Positions 52,250 through 64,000 of a DNA stretch of 64,000 nucleotides are shown here, in pieces; positions within the stretch are counted from its first letter, which is position 1, and every line of letters starts with the position of its first letter. Origin of the DNA: Antilocapra americana (taxonomy: Eukaryota > Chordata > Mammalia > Artiodactyla > Antilocapridae). The stretch covers positions 10,269,441 to 10,333,440 of the forward strand of contig ML664175.1 in the NCBI GenBank assembly GCA_007570785.1. The letters run 5' to 3'. A program made the position numbers and the translations under genes. Under the pieces are notes generated by a model. That model searched no databases and was not told where the DNA came from. It saw only the letters and a program-made list of their open reading frames with translations.

Positions 52250-54872
52250 TCAGTTTAGTTGCGTCTGACTATTTGCAGTGTCATGGACTGCAGCACACCA
52301 GGCTTCTCTGTCCATCACCAACTCCAGGAGCTTGCTAAAATTCATGTCCATTGAGTCGATGATGCCATCCAGCCCATCTCATCCTCCATTGGCCCCTTCT
52401 CTTCCTGCATTCAGTCTTTCCCAGAATCGGGGTCTTCTCAAGTGAGTTGGCTCTTCATGTCAGATGGTCAGAGTATTGGAACTTCAGCTTCAGCATCAGT
52501 CCTTCCAATGAATGTTTGGACTGATTTCCTTTAGGATGGACTAGTTGGATCTCCTTGCAATTCAAAAGACTCTCAAGAGTCTTCTCCAACACCACAGTTT
52601 GAAAACATCAGTTCTTTAGTGCTCAGCTTTCTTTATAGTCCAACTCTCACATCCATGCATGACAACTGGAAAAAAACCATAGCTTTGAGTAGACGGACTT
52701 TTGTCAGCAGAGTAATGCCAGGGTTCAGCCTCGGCGGGTCCAGGGGTCTTGAGGGATGAGTGGCGTCAGTGGAAGAACTGAGCTGAGTCGATGTGTGGTG
52801 ATGGAGCAGTCTCTCTCATTTATTGTTGTTGGTTTACAGTTTTATAGCCAAAAGACATCCCCATTACATCATTACATCACCTATCATTCTATACAGATTT
52901 TTGTTTTCTACCTTGCATAGCAACCTTATCATTGAGCTCATTCCCCAAACTATCATGAAACATTCCCCTTACAGAAGTCAGATTTTTATGTAATTAGATT
53001 TAACAATAGTATGTTTACCATTTGAATGTCTCCAGTATACTTCATTCAATCATGATAAGTACATTAACCTAAGTAGAAAGGTTACATTTCTCTTATCAGG
53101 TACAACTTTGTAGAAGCTAGAGGGAAGGGCTAAAGCTTGAAACTGTTTATTCTAGTAACCTACTTCAGTTCTTACGAGAAAAGAGGAAAGAGGACAGAGA
53201 CAGTTTAGAGAGAGGAAAGAGGACTAAGACAGTTTAGGAAGAGGAAAGAGGACTAAGAGACAGTCAAGCAGGACTGCTTTAGCAATAAAACCCTATTAAC
53301 CTTATATAACTACTATAATGAATTCCTATCTCTACTCTATCCTAAAGCAATCAATATCTCCAACTATGCTGGCCACAGTTATGAGCATTCCCAAGTCCCA
53401 TTCTAGCCTGGTTTCTTCAAGGAAGGAAGCCTCCTCGGTGGAGTGGTTGGGGGAGTGGGAGGTGGAAAGGTGACCTAAGTATGAGCCCTTCTGGTGGTGG
53501 CCTTGCCATGACCCCCAGAGAACTCTTGGTAAACTTCCCAGTAACTAGTAGGAGGTGTAGTCCTTTCATTCCTCCTTAGCCCCCGGGGAAGGCGATCCAC
53601 CTTCCCAGATCCTCTGGTGGATAAGGTCTGGGGGGATTATCTCAGGACGAAATCTTTCCAACTGGGACTGACTACTGAGATGAGCCAATGTTCTAAGCAT
53701 GGACAGAACTCCCAAGAAAAATACCAGGGGGGGCCTAGCCCGGGATGCCCCAATAAAGAAAGTCAGCCTTGCAGTTTCTTTCTTAGTCTCGTGACCTTGT
53801 CGTCCGAGCAAGGGGGCATCCTGACGGTTCCCAGCAGAGTAATGTCTTTGGTTTTTAATATACTGTCTAGGTTGGTCATAGGTTTTCTTTCAAGAGCAAG
53901 TGTTTTTTAATTTCATGGCTGCAGTCACCATCTGCAGAGATTTTGAAGCCCAAGAAAATAAAGTCTGTCACTGTTTCCAATGTTTCCCTATCTATTTGCC
54001 ATGAAGTGATGGGACCGGATGCCATGATCTTAGTTTTTTGAATGTTGAGTTTTAAGCCAGCTTTTCTCCCTCTCCTCTTTGACTTTCATAAGAGGCTCTT
54101 CAGTGCCTGTTCGCTTTCTGCCCATAAGGGTGGTGTTATCCGCATATCTGAGGTTATTGATATTTCTCCCAGCAGTCTTGATTCCAGCTTGTGCTTCATC
54201 CAGCTTGGCATTTGGCATTTCATGTGACGTTCTCTGAATATAAGTTAAATAAGCAGGGTGACAGTATACAGCCTTGACGTACTCCTTTCCCAATTTGGAA
54301 CCAGTCTGTTGTTCCATGTCCAGTTCTAACTGTTGCTTCTTGACCTGCACACAGATTTCTCAGAAGGCAGGTAAGGGGGTCTGGTATTCCCATCTCTAAG
54401 AATTTTCCAGAGTTTGTTGTGATTCATACAGTCAAAGGCTTTGGCGTAGTCAGTAAAGCAGAAGTAGATGGTTTTCTGGAACTCTCTTGCTTTTTCGATG
54501 ATCCAGCGGATGTTGGCAATTTGATGTCTGGTTCTTCTGCTTTTTCTAAATCCAGCTTGAACATCTGGAAGTTCTTGGTTCATGTACTGTTGAACTTTCT
54601 CTTGGAGAATTTTGAGCATTACTTTGCTAGTGTGTGAGATGAGTACAATTGTGCAGTTGTTTGAGCATTCTTTGGCATTGCCTTTCTTTGGGATTGGAAT
54701 GAAAACCGACCTTTTCCAGTCCTTTGGCCACCTGCTGCATTTCCCAAATTTGCTGGCATATTGAGTGCAGCACTTTCACAGCATCATCTTTTAGAACTTG
54801 AGTTAGTTCAGCTAGAATTCCATCATCTCTACTAGCTTTGTTCGTAGTAATGCTACTTAAGGCCCACTTGTC
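52250..54872 (-). mobile_element. BovB LINE fragment split by solo LTR C
   Basis: Reverse-strand BovB from the tail (52250) through the reverse-transcriptase domain, interrupted by the LTR at 52716-53836. Reverse-strand pieces show palm-domain signatures, including IARNIN-like and LRYADNTTLMGRK (about 54120-54170), in which the catalytic YADD reads YADN, and FRKSRRTRHQIANIRWIIEK (about 54500-54560). BovB similarity stops near 54872. Further indels break the frame. Confidence 0.9.
52716..53836 (-). mobile_element. Solo LTR, same ERVK-like family, copy C
   Basis: This is a 1,121-bp reverse-orientation LTR flanked by a perfect 6-bp duplication GAGTAA (52710-52715 and 53837-53842). The reverse-strand poly(A) signal is at 52819-52824. 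It interrupts a minus-strand BovB copy. By eye it is close in sequence to copy B. It has three tandem units (53176-53266) and no 67-bp extra segment. Its insertion point in the BovB sequence lies about 11 bp from that of copy B. No gag, pol or env sequence accompanies it. Confidence 0.88.
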
Positions 54873-55929
54873 TTTGGACTCCAGAAAAGTCAATGATTTA
54901 GCATGATCAGTTAATATCAGTTCCTCCTGTGATATATTTTTGTTGTTCATTCTAGCATTTTTATTTTGAGAATAACAAGCTTGGACTGTATCCTCTGACA
55001 TATTGAATAGATACTTAATCCTTTTTGCTGTCAAATGAAGTAATTATTTCATGTGGTTTTATGTCATAAGCAATCTGTAGCATTTTGCATGGAGCAATTC
55101 ATATTCTTGGTGTTTATTTTAGGAAATTACTTAGTGATTAACCACTGAAGCATCAGCTGTCCTAAACCAAATGTCTTCTCTGTATTAGTGATACTATGAA
55201 ATCTCATTAAGTTTATTTTTCTGAGTCCTTACTCTGTAAAAATTTTCTCAAATTTTTTTTCCCCTATGAACCCTACCTTGTTCTTGTAGATAACACTTTT
55301 CCTCAGTGTCTTTCTTCCCAGTTTGGAATTTTATAGTCTTCTCTTGAGTGTCCAAATTTTAGTTTGTGGGCTGTTCACATTTTTTCTTCCACTTTTTTTC
55401 ATTTATGAAAGATTTATTGAAATTTCACTGCCATTAGTTGGGTAAAGCAAAAATGCTCAGTCCATGTTTCTTAGGCAAAAGGAGCGTTCATTCTCACACA
55501 AAAACAGAGAATGATACCATAGAATGATAGAAGTTATAATCATGAAGGCCCAGATTCTATTTATAACCAATAGAAGCAATACTTGGTTATAAAACCTCCA
55601 GAGCATATCAAGTGACAAAGATGGTTTGTAATATAAGAATAGAGATCTTCAGTGTAGAGACTTCTCCCATTTGATGAGTAAACTTGGACAAATGAGTTAC
55701 TTTTTCTGGACTTAATTCCTAACATGTAAAACAAAAATTTTTTAACAAGATCAGAGTTTCTCAAACTGGGCTTAGGTTATTAATGAACAGTATGTAAATA
55801 CAGAGGTCCATGATCCAATATATTTATATATTATTGAGTTAAAGGAAAATTAGATTTCCTTGTTAGTATTAAGTGTCTCAGGATTTATTATAAATTACAA
55901 ATCTTTAAGAAAGTGATATAGTACTTCTC
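54873..55929. other. Unannotated intron between BovB and L1
   Basis: Sequence after the BovB edge is not recognisable as BovB. No coding exon is seen. Confidence 0.4.
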
Positions 55930-57440
55930 TCTTTTTTTTCTACTGTCGAATCCTTTATTACATATGAATTGTTTGATGGTACCAGTCTCAATAAATAACA
56001 AATTTGGCAACATATATACTTAGTTTTGTTGATGGTGTTCAATGAAAAGATTGTCCTTTACCCCACTGAATTCCCGTTATCTTTGTTGAAAATCAATTAA
56101 CCATGTAAGGGAGGATCAATTTCCAGACTCTCTGTTCCATTGATTTTTTTTTTTAACCTTTGCATCAATACTATATTATCTTCATTACTGTACCTTGAAA
56201 ATACAGATTAATATCAAGTAGTATATAAGTCATGCAGTCTTACTTATTCTCCTTCAAAATTGTTTTTCCTACTTTAAATACATTGCATGGACAATGAAAA
56301 GTTTGAAACCAACATATAAGTTTCTACGAAAATCTTCTGGGGTTTTTGGTAGGATTGCAAGGACTCTCATCAGTTTGAGGGGTATTGATATTTTAACAAT
56401 GTGGAATCTTCTGATCAGTGACTATTGGTATAACTCTCTTATTCTAATTTCTTTCAGTAAAATTTGTAGTTTTCAATGAACACATATTGCACATTTTTCA
56501 TTTAGTTTTTTATTATATATTTTTGATGTTATAAGTTTCAGTTTCTAATTGTTCATATCTTATATAAAATTATAATAGGTTTGGCATATTGACCTTGTAT
56601 CCTGCACTTTGCTAAACTCACTGGCTGTAGTAGTTTTTTTGTACATCCTGAAGGATTTTCTGTTTGAATATGAGAATTTAACTTTTTCTTCTCCAACCTG
56701 AATTTTTCCCATTTTTTGAATTGATTGTGATTTCTTTGCCCTTTTCTTAATATTGGGATAGCAATCAATCTTTTACCATTAATCTTGATATTAGTTATAG
56801 GTTTTGTTCGTATGATTTATTAGATTGAGGAAGATTCCTTTTATTCTTAATTTGTTGAGAATATAAAAAATGGATGTTGGACTTTATTTAAAAATTTTTT
56901 TCATCTACTGAGGGGATCATATGGACTTTCATTATTAATGTGTGAAATTATTTGGTTACTATTTTTAATTTTAAAACAACCTTGCATTCCTGAGAAAAAT
57001 AGCTCTAGGTTATTATTATTGTTTTATGTATTGTTTAATTGAATTTGCTGAAATGAATATAAATATAAGAGTTTTTATATTTGAGTAATAGTGATCTGTA
57101 GTATTTTTTTTCTTGTCTTGCCTGCCAGAATTTGGTATCACAATAATGCCTCAAAGAATGAGTCGAGAAATATTACTTGCATTTTAATTCCTTGAAAGAA
57201 TTTATGTAATACTGTTCTTATTTCCTTTTCACATATTTTTCAGAATTTACCAGTGAAGATATGTGGGCCTGGAGTTTTCTTGGAGGATTGTTTTTAATTT
57301 TAACTTCATTAATTGATAAGAGGTGTTCAGTTTTTTTCTTAAGGAACTTTGTTAGTTTGTGTGTTTTAAGAAATATATCTATTTGTCCATTTCATCTAAA
57401 TTGAATTAATGGCACAAAGTTGTTAATAATTTTCTTTACT
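55930..57440 (-). mobile_element. Old L1 ORF2 relic (part 1)
   Basis: A long reversed stretch of L1 ORF2: AGACTCTCTGTTCCATTGAT, GGCATATTGACCTTGTATCC and TTGGTATCACAATAATGCCT. No open frame longer than about 70 residues remains. It appears to continue beyond an insertion at 57440-58005. Confidence 0.7.
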
Positions 57441-58005
57441 TTTATATATTTATATTCAATTATCTCATGTTAGAGTATCAAATTACTGCAGTCTTAGTGT
57501 CTTGAAATAGTACACATATATGGATTCATGGTTTCTGTGGGTGACCAATTGGTATAGCTTAGCTTGATCCTTTGCCTCAAGGTCTTTTTTAAGGCTGTAA
57601 ACAAAGTATTCACCAGAACTAGAGTCTCATCTGAAAGACTGATTGGGAAAGGGTCTCCTTCTGAGATTATCTGTTTTTTGGTAAGATTCAATTCTTTTGG
57701 TTTGTTGAAGATGCACATTCCATTTTGGCTGGAAGTTGCCCCCAGTATCTTGCCAATTGGGCCTTTCCATCTTGGCAGCTTACTTCATCAAAACTGTCAA
57801 GGGCAGAGGGATCTGCTAGCAAGATAGAATGCACAGTATTATGAAGCCTAATTATGGAAATGACATCCTATCGCTTTGCAATATTCTGTTGATTCAGTAG
57901 GTCAGGTCACACTCACGAAGAATCGCTTATATAAGGGTATGAATACCAAAAGGCAGAGATTATTGGGGGGCATCTTAGAGTCCACTTGACACAATGTTTG
58001 TAGGA
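57440..58005 (+). mobile_element. Possible MaLR/MLT-type LTR inserted in old L1
   Basis: ATAAGGGTATGAATACCAAA and GAGATTATTGGGGGGCATCT resemble the 3' part of old mammalian LTRs. The flanks are L1. The family is uncertain. Confidence 0.4.
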
Positions 58006-58400
58006 TCTGTAATTAAAATCCCTACCTCATTACTGATTTTGGTGAACTGTTTATTTTTTTTCCTGATCAATATGCCTAGAGGTGTATTCTTTTACTGACT
58101 TTATCAAAGAACTTGTTTTTGTTTCATTGGTTTTCTCAGTTGTTTTTCTCTCTTCATTTTTTTGACTTCTCCTCTACCTCTGCTTTGAGTTTAGTTTGCT
58201 TTTTGTTTTTTAGTTTACCAAGGTGGGAGTTGTGATCATTGATTTCTAACAGGCACTTAATACTATAAATTTTCCTCTGGTCATGATGTTACCTGCATCC
58301 TACAGTTTTCCCCATTTTGTATTTTCATTTCCTTCAGTTAAAAATACTTTATAATTTTCTTACCAAATGACTAGGGTCTCACCATTCTCAACTTACAAAA
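58005..58400 (-). mobile_element. Old L1 ORF2 relic (part 2)
   Basis: ATCAAAGAACTTGTTTTTGT and TTCTAACAGGCACTTAATAC continue the reversed ORF2 after the insertion. Confidence 0.6.
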
Positions 58401-59280
58401 TCAGTTACATACTCAGAAATGGAAGAAATGAAAGATGACTTTAATTAGAAAGCCAGCCATCTATCTGTACAGATGGTAGACTCAGCATCCCTCAGAAACC
58501 AACTCTGAAGGTTCTGCATGGCCATGAAACTTTAAAGAAGAAGGAGGGAAGTAATCTCAGTTAATCACTGAGATAGAGGGTCAAAGTTATCGTCATCCCC
58601 CACTCTACATACAGACCCACTGACTTCTTGTGATCTTCCTCTAGATGTTACTGTGTTCACACAGTTTGTTCAGGAGATAACTGAAGGGGAAGCTAGGGAA
58701 GAGATCTGGCCATCTGTTAATTGTTTATTCTTCATTTCTACTTTAATCTATGGAAAGAATCCACAAGTTAGGCAGAGTATTGTGTAATTAAAAGCTTTGA
58801 AAGGTGTGCTTGGACTAGAGATTAGTAGAGCATGGGGGAGTGCCTGGTAAAAGTTAGTTATAATACAGCTTTGCTAAAGTGACAAGAAAAGGGGCTGAGG
58901 GTGGTTTCCTGCAAAGAGCCACTTGGAAATCCCCACTTGTCAGAACATCATTCCATTTCTATGGGATTAGGGGTAAAGGTCTATTTTCTGTAACTTCATT
59001 GTCAATGTGGGTCTGTTTTGCTCACAATTTTCGTTGTCTGCTTAAATATACGGGCATAGCGAGCTACAGTTATTTTGTTTGAGCAGTAATGTTATTCCCA
59101 TTCTCTTGAGGCCAGTTCTTGGAATTTTGCTAGCCATAGATATAGTACTGCTCAAAATGAAACAGCTTATGTCATGGCTACAGTCTGGTTATCACGCACT
59201 TAACTTTTTTGCTATAGTAGCAATTATAGTATCTATAAAAGAATTCTGTATTGGTTCTAATCATTAACTTCTCAGTTTTG
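58400..59280. other. Unclassified insertion between L1 pieces
   Basis: About 0.9 kb that does not look like L1, BovB or SINE. There is no coding potential beyond short frames (62-67 residues). It may be an old unrecognised retroelement. I could not assign it. Confidence 0.4.
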
Positions 59281-59540
59281 TACTTGTGGTAGGGTGCAGG
59301 GTTCTGCTCTATTCCAGTTTTCCTATTGATTTCTTCCTTGACCCTTGGGTTATTTACAAGTATATGTTTAAATTTATAACATTTGGAGGTTCTCTGAAGG
59401 TGTTTTTATTATTAAGATTTAATTTTATTCTGTTGTAGCCAGAGTACATGCTTTAGTGCTTTGTGTGAATTTGTATTTCTAAAGTGGTAGTATTTTCCTT
59501 TTGATTGAAGAAATTCCTTTAACATTCCTCATTGTGTAGG
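59280..59540 (-). mobile_element. Old L1 ORF2 relic (part 3)
   Basis: TTGATTTCTTCCTTGACCCT and GTTGTAGCCAGAGTACATGC match reversed L1 ORF2. Confidence 0.65.
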
Positions 59541-59629
59541 TCTGGTGCTGATAAGCTTTTCTTGTTCCATGTGTCTGAAATATTCTTCATATTTTTTTAT
59601 AAAATGTATAGAGTTCTAAGTTATGATCT

Positions 59630-59690
59630 CTCTTTTCCTTCTACCTCTTCCTTCTCCTCTCCCTGTCCCCTGCCCCTTCCCTCTCTGCAA
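59630..59690. repeat. Pyrimidine-rich tract
   Basis: About 60 bp of C/T with few purines, just before the BovB copy. Confidence 0.75.
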
Positions 59691-59765
59691 TAATACTAGG
59701 ATTCACCTTGTTTCCTCTGTCTCAGGGGTTACAGTCCCACACTGCCCATGTCAGTGTCTCAAAAA

Positions 59766-61903
59766 CACTGCTTAATGACCATTCAGGTACGACCTAAATC
59801 AAATCCCTTATGACTATACAGTGGAAGTGAGAAATAGATTTAAGGGACTAGATGTGATAGACAGAGTGCCTGATGAACTATAGATGGAGGTATGTGACAT
59901 TGTACAGGAGACAGGAATCAAGACCATCCCCAAAAAAAGAAATGTAAAAGAGGAAAATGACTGTCTGAGGGGGCCTTTTAAATAGCTGTGAAAAGAAGGG
60001 AAGCGAAAAGCAAAGGAGAAAAGAAAAGATATACCCATTTGAATGCAGAGTTCCAAAGAATAGCAAGGAGAGATAAGAAAGCCTTTCTCAACGATCAGTG
60101 TAGAGAAATAGAGGAAAACGATAGAATGGGAAAGACTAGAGATCTCTTCAAGAAAATTAGACATACCAAGGAAACATTTCATGCAAAGATGGGTTCAATA
60201 AAAGACAGAAATGTTATGAATTTAACAGAAGCAGAAGATATTAAGAAGAGGTGGCAAGAATACACAGAAGAACTATACAAAAAAGATCTTCACGACCCAG
60301 ATAATCATGATGCTGTGATCACTCACCTACAGCCAGACATCCTGGAATGTGAAGTCTAGTGGGCCTTAGGAAGCCTCACTACAAACAAAGCTAGTGGAGG
60401 TGATGGAATTCCAGCTGAGCTATTTCAAACCCTGAAAGATGACGCTGTGGAAGTGCTGCACTCAATATGCTAGCAAATTTGGAAAACTCAGCAGTGGCCA
60501 CAGGACTGGAAAAGGTCAGTTTTCATTCCAATTCCAAAGAAAGGCAATGCCAAAGAACGCTCAAACTACCGCACAATTGCACTCATCTCACACACTAGTG
60601 AAATAATGCTCAAAATTCTCCAAGCCAGGCTTCACCAATACGTGAACCGTGACCTTGCAGATGTTCAAGCTGAATTTAGAAAAGGCAGAGGAACCAAAGA
60701 TCAAACTGCCAGCATCCGTGGGATCATTGAAAAAGCAAGAGAGTTCCAGAAAAACATCTACTTCTGCTTTATTGACTATGCCAAAGCCATTGACTGTGTG
60801 GATCACAATAAAGTGTGGAAAATTCTGAACGAGATGGGAATACCAGACCACCTGACCTGCCTCTTGAGAAACCTGTATGCAGGTCAGGAAGCAACAGTTA
60901 GAACTGGACATGGAACAACAGACTGTTTCCAGAGAGGAAAAGGAGTACGTCAAGGCTGTATATTGTCACCCTGCTTATTTAACTTATTTGCAGAACACAT
61001 CATGAGAAACCCTGGGCTGGAAGAAGCACAAGCTGGAATCAAGATTGCCAGGAGAAATATCAGTAACCTCAGATATGCAGATGACACCACCCTTATCACA
61101 GAAAGTGAAGAGGACCTAAAGAGCCTCTTGATACAGGTGAAAGAGGAGAGTCAAAAAGTTGGCTTAAAGCTCAACCATCTGAAAACTAAGATTATGGCAT
61201 CTGGTCCCATCACTTCATAGCAGATAGATGGGGAAACAGTGGAAGCAGTGACTGACTTTATTTTTGGGGGCTCCAAAATCACTGCACATGGTGATTGCAG
61301 CCATGAAATGAAAAGACGCTTGCTCCTTGGAAGGAAAGTTATGACCAACCAAGACAACATATTAAAAAGCAGAGACATTTCTTTGCCAACAAAGGTCTGT
61401 CTAGTTAAAGCAATACTTTTCTAGCAGTTCAAAGGTCCGTTTAGTCAAGGCTATGGTTTTTCCAGTGGTCATGTATGGATGTGAGAGTTGGACTATAAAG
61501 AAGGCTGAGCACCTAAGAATTGATGCTTTTGAACTGTGGTGTTGAAGAAGACTCTGGAGAATCCCTTCGACTGCAAGGAGATTCAACCAGTCCATCCTGG
61601 AGATCAGTCCTGGGTGTTCATTGGAAGGACTGATGTTGAAGCTGAAACTCCAATACTTTGGTGACCTGCTGGGAAGAGCTTACTCATTGGAAAAGATCCT
61701 GATGCTGGGAAAGATTGAGGGCAGGAGGAGAAGAGGATGACAGATGATGAGATGGTTAGATAGCATCACTGAATCGATGGACATGGGTTTGGCTAAACTC
61801 CGGGAGTTGGTGATGGACAGGGAGGCCTAGTGTGCTCTGGTTCATGGGATTGCAAAGAGTCGGACACAGCTGAGTGACTGAGCTGAACTGAACTGAATGT
61901 ATT
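59766..61903 (+). mobile_element. BovB LINE, 3' two-thirds, best-preserved copy
   Basis: This plus-strand BovB is 5'-truncated near 59766 (ACCATTCAGGTACGACC) and runs without other insertions to its canonical tail ending AGCTGAACTGAACTGAA at about 61900. It includes the linker after the endonuclease, the complete reverse-transcriptase core and the post-RT region. The endonuclease itself is missing, so it could not move by itself. It gives the longest continuous BovB reading frame in the window. Confidence 0.93.
59988..61424 (+). pseudogene. BovB reverse-transcriptase frame with point nonsense codons
   Basis: One reading frame spans this interval and is broken only by stop codons at 60357-60359, 60471-60473 and 61218-61220 (then ending at about 61422). 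No frameshift was noticed over about 1.4 kb. The longest open part (60606-61220, 204 residues) contains FQRGKGVRQGCILSPCLFNL (RT motif around the conserved G-x-x-Q) and the intact catalytic motif YADDTT with Tyr at 61074. The first and third stops fit AAG-to-TAG and TGG-to-TAG changes relative to typical BovB. It would make no full enzyme. Confidence 0.85.
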
Positions 61904-62222
61904 TCATTTATGGTTTCTTTTTTCTGTATTGTTTCAAGTGTGAGAGTTAATCTGGTCTCTGTTAATCTGAACTCTGTCTTGTCTGAAAGTGTAAGTGAAA
62001 ATGTAGTTTTTTAATTAGGCTAATCTGATAGGGACCATGGATTTGGTTCATCAATAGGAGCCCTGTGAGCAGCACATTATAAATGAATGGAGAAGTGAAA
62101 CCAGCCCTGTTAGCTTTTCCTTCACAACACTGAAAATACTAGCTTATTCAAGAGATCTTTGGAATTTTGATACTCTATTCACTATTGTATAATTGCTTTC
62201 CTTACTACCAACTATCCCGAAA
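61904..62222. other. Unannotated intron
   Basis: Short unique stretch between the BovB tail and a SINE. Nothing recognised. Confidence 0.4.
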
Positions 62223-62434
62223 TATTCCCTGGTGGCTCAGAGTTTATAGCGTCTGCCTGCAGTGTGGGAGTCCTGAGTTCAGTCCCTGGGTGGGGAAGAT
62301 CTCCTGGAGAAGGAAATGGCAGCCCACTCCAGTATTCTTGCCTGGAGAATCCCATGGATGGAGGAGCCTGGTGGGTACAGTCCACGGGGTCGCAAAGAGT
62401 CAGACACGACTGAGCGACTTCACTTTCACTTTTC
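62223..62434 (+). mobile_element. Bov-tA SINE
   Basis: Plus-strand, complete: TTCCCTGGTGGCTCAGAGTT to GACTGAGCGACTTCACTTTC. Low divergence in the 3' half. Confidence 0.93.
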
Positions 62435-62919
62435 TTCAGTTTGTAATCAGAAACCAAAAATAATGTTCTATTAGTATAACAAGATTAGATATCTGCTACT
62501 AACTGTTGATCTTAGGCCTGCCTCTTGACTTGCCTGAATTTTTCCTTATCTCTGAAATAAGTCCTCTCTCTTAAATAAATTATTTTCAACCAAGGTTTCC
62601 AGATTCAGAAAAGATAGTGGTAATCAGGGATTCATGATTTATTTTAAAACATAGTAAATAGTTGCATCCAATAGTTTACTTAGTGTGTTATAGGGAACCT
62701 CTTGGTGTCCCTGAGACCCCTTTAGAGTGTTGAAAGGTTAAAACTATTTTCTTGATACTACTAAAACTTTGCCATTTCCGTATTATTCTTTCCTGAGTTT
62801 AATGTGGAGTTTCTAAATGCTACATGTTATATGATGATATCAGCTCTGGCAGTTCTTGTGTTTTTAAAATTCCTTACGTTTAATTTTTCATATGGTAATT
62901 ATCAGTGAATATGTCCTAC

Positions 62920-63133
62920 TTTGCCGATGCCTCAGTGGTGAAGAATCTGCCTGCAGTGCAAAAGACGCAGATTTGATCCCTGGGTCCAGAAAATCCCCTA
63001 AAGCAGAAAATGGCAACCAGATCCAGTGTTCTTGCCTGGAAAATTCCGTGAACAGAGGAACCTGGAGGGCTGCAGGCCATGGGGTTGCAACGAGTCAAAC
63101 ACAGCCAAGACAGCAACCGAACTGACTGATGTT
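62920..63133 (+). mobile_element. Bov-tA-type SINE, diverged
   Basis: GATGCCTCAGTGGTGAAGAA to AGCAACCGAACTGACTGATG. It is clearly older than the copy at 62223. Confidence 0.82.
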
Positions 63134-63349
63134 CCACATACACAGAAGCCTTTTGGGGTTCTTTGTGTTTTAAGAGAAAATGTTTTTTATACAAGAGGTC
63201 CTAAGACCAAGGGATTCTGAGACTGTGACATTGGAGGGCCTAATAGAAATTATTCTCTGTTTAAGTCTGTGTTCTATTGCAGGTTTCTTAGTGCTAGAGA
63301 TGGGAAAAAAAAGTTAGTGGCTAACAGTAAGTCATCCGCTGACATGATT

Positions 63350-63530
63350 CCCAAGTTTAAATAAATTCTATACCATTGTCTGACCTTGGGAAAGTTATTT
63401 AAATTCTCTAGAAGAAAACTTTCTCAGCTAGGAAATGGAGAAAATATGGTTTCTATACATAGTTTGAATTAGCTGGTAGAAGGCATGATAGCCCTCACTA
63501 GCATATAGTAGTCACTCAGTGAAAGCTAGC
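63350..63530 (+). repeat. MIR relic
   Basis: GTCTGACCTTGGGAAAGTTA and TAGTAGTCACTCAGTGAAAG are forward MIR traces. Confidence 0.6.
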
Positions 63531-63849
63531 TCTGATGCTTATGATGCCACCAGAGGCAAGCTTATTGATATTTTTGTTATCTGATTATCACTGTTTCATT
63601 TTCCTCAGCCTTCCTATCACTGCTTATTCTTCTTTGAAGCTGTGCTGGTATATTGCCATTTTCAAAACTATACTCAACCCAGGAAGTTTAACCTGGAGGT
63701 TTGCAGACTGTCTTGGGCATCTTTCAAAATATCACTGGTCATGCCAACTTGTCACTTAAACTAATAGGGAGTCTAATATTACTATCAAACCTTTGGAAGC
63801 TATAGTGTGAAACATCTGAGGCTCAGACCTCATACAGAAGTTTACTGAA

Positions 63850-64000
63850 ATATTTTCTGATACCGTCTCTTTCTTCTTCCAAACTGTGAACTCCTTGAAA
63901 GCAAAGACTTTTTTATTCATCCTTGTATCCTAGCACTTAGCACAGTGCTTGATATTATTTGGCAGTAATACTTACGTATACATACGCATTGTCATGCTTT
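63850..64000 (+). repeat. L2 3'-end relic, runs off the window
   Basis: AACTGTGAACTCCTTGAAAG and TAGCACTTAGCACAGTGCTT are a forward L2 3' end. Confidence 0.75.

Noticed and set aside
59814..60182. 122-residue minus-strand hydrophobic frame resembling a membrane protein
   Set aside because: It is the complement of BovB coding sequence. The hydrophobicity is a side effect of reading purine-rich LINE sequence backwards.
60606..61220. 204-residue open frame as a host gene
   Set aside because: It is the reverse transcriptase of a BovB LINE, truncated by nonsense codons and lacking the endonuclease.

Overview
This is mammalian nuclear DNA from a pecoran ruminant, most likely a bovid. The evidence is the repeat content: many BovB (RTE) LINE copies, tRNA-derived Bov-tA SINEs, dimeric BOV-A2 SINEs and cetartiodactyl CHR-type SINEs, mixed with L1, L2, MIR and DNA-transposon relics shared by placental mammals. 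Cattle, yak, buffalo, sheep and goat cannot be separated by eye. There are no prokaryote-style genes, operons or CRISPR arrays, and almost every short ORF in the window is a transposon fragment or chance.

Only one piece of a functional cellular gene was recognised: a 74-bp plus-strand coding exon at 42338-42411 with clean AG and GT splice borders. Its 24 whole codons match the N-terminal part of TCF12 (HEB), a class I bHLH E-protein transcription factor. The window is therefore read as TCF12 intron, exon, intron, with about 42 kb of the upstream intron and about 21.6 kb of the downstream intron. An intronless minus-strand RPL3 copy at 14965-16254, with a nonsense codon and frameshifts, is a processed pseudogene.

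Layout. 1-5.3 kb: BovB fragments with nested L1 and SINE insertions. 5.4-10 kb: an L1-like relic split by a plus-strand solo LTR, then a BovB split by a minus-strand solo LTR of the same family. 10-19 kb: mostly unique intron, with MIR/L2/L1 relics and the RPL3 pseudogene. 19-25 kb: L1 3' ends, a CHR SINE pair, a mariner relic, a Tigger/MER2-like element and SINEs. 25-34.4 kb: old L1 fragments (one split by a hAT-like element), an internally deleted L1, and a SINE flanked by a 60-bp direct repeat. 34-42 kb: L2, CHR, BOV-A2, L1, and a Bov-tA ending about 200 bp before the exon. 42.4-52 kb: quieter intron with BOV-A2 and MIR/L2. 52.2-54.9 kb: a BovB split by the third solo LTR. 55.9-59.5 kb: old antisense L1 ORF2. 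59.8-61.9 kb: the best-preserved BovB reverse transcriptase. 62-64 kb: SINEs, MIR and L2.

I found no convincing new biological system. The observations most worth checking are two same-family solo LTRs integrated about 11 bp apart in the BovB sequence of two different BovB copies, the 60-bp direct repeat flanking one SINE, a BovB reverse-transcriptase frame interrupted only by point nonsense codons, and length variation inside the LTR family. All family names come from pattern recognition without database searches, so subfamily labels and edges are approximate.
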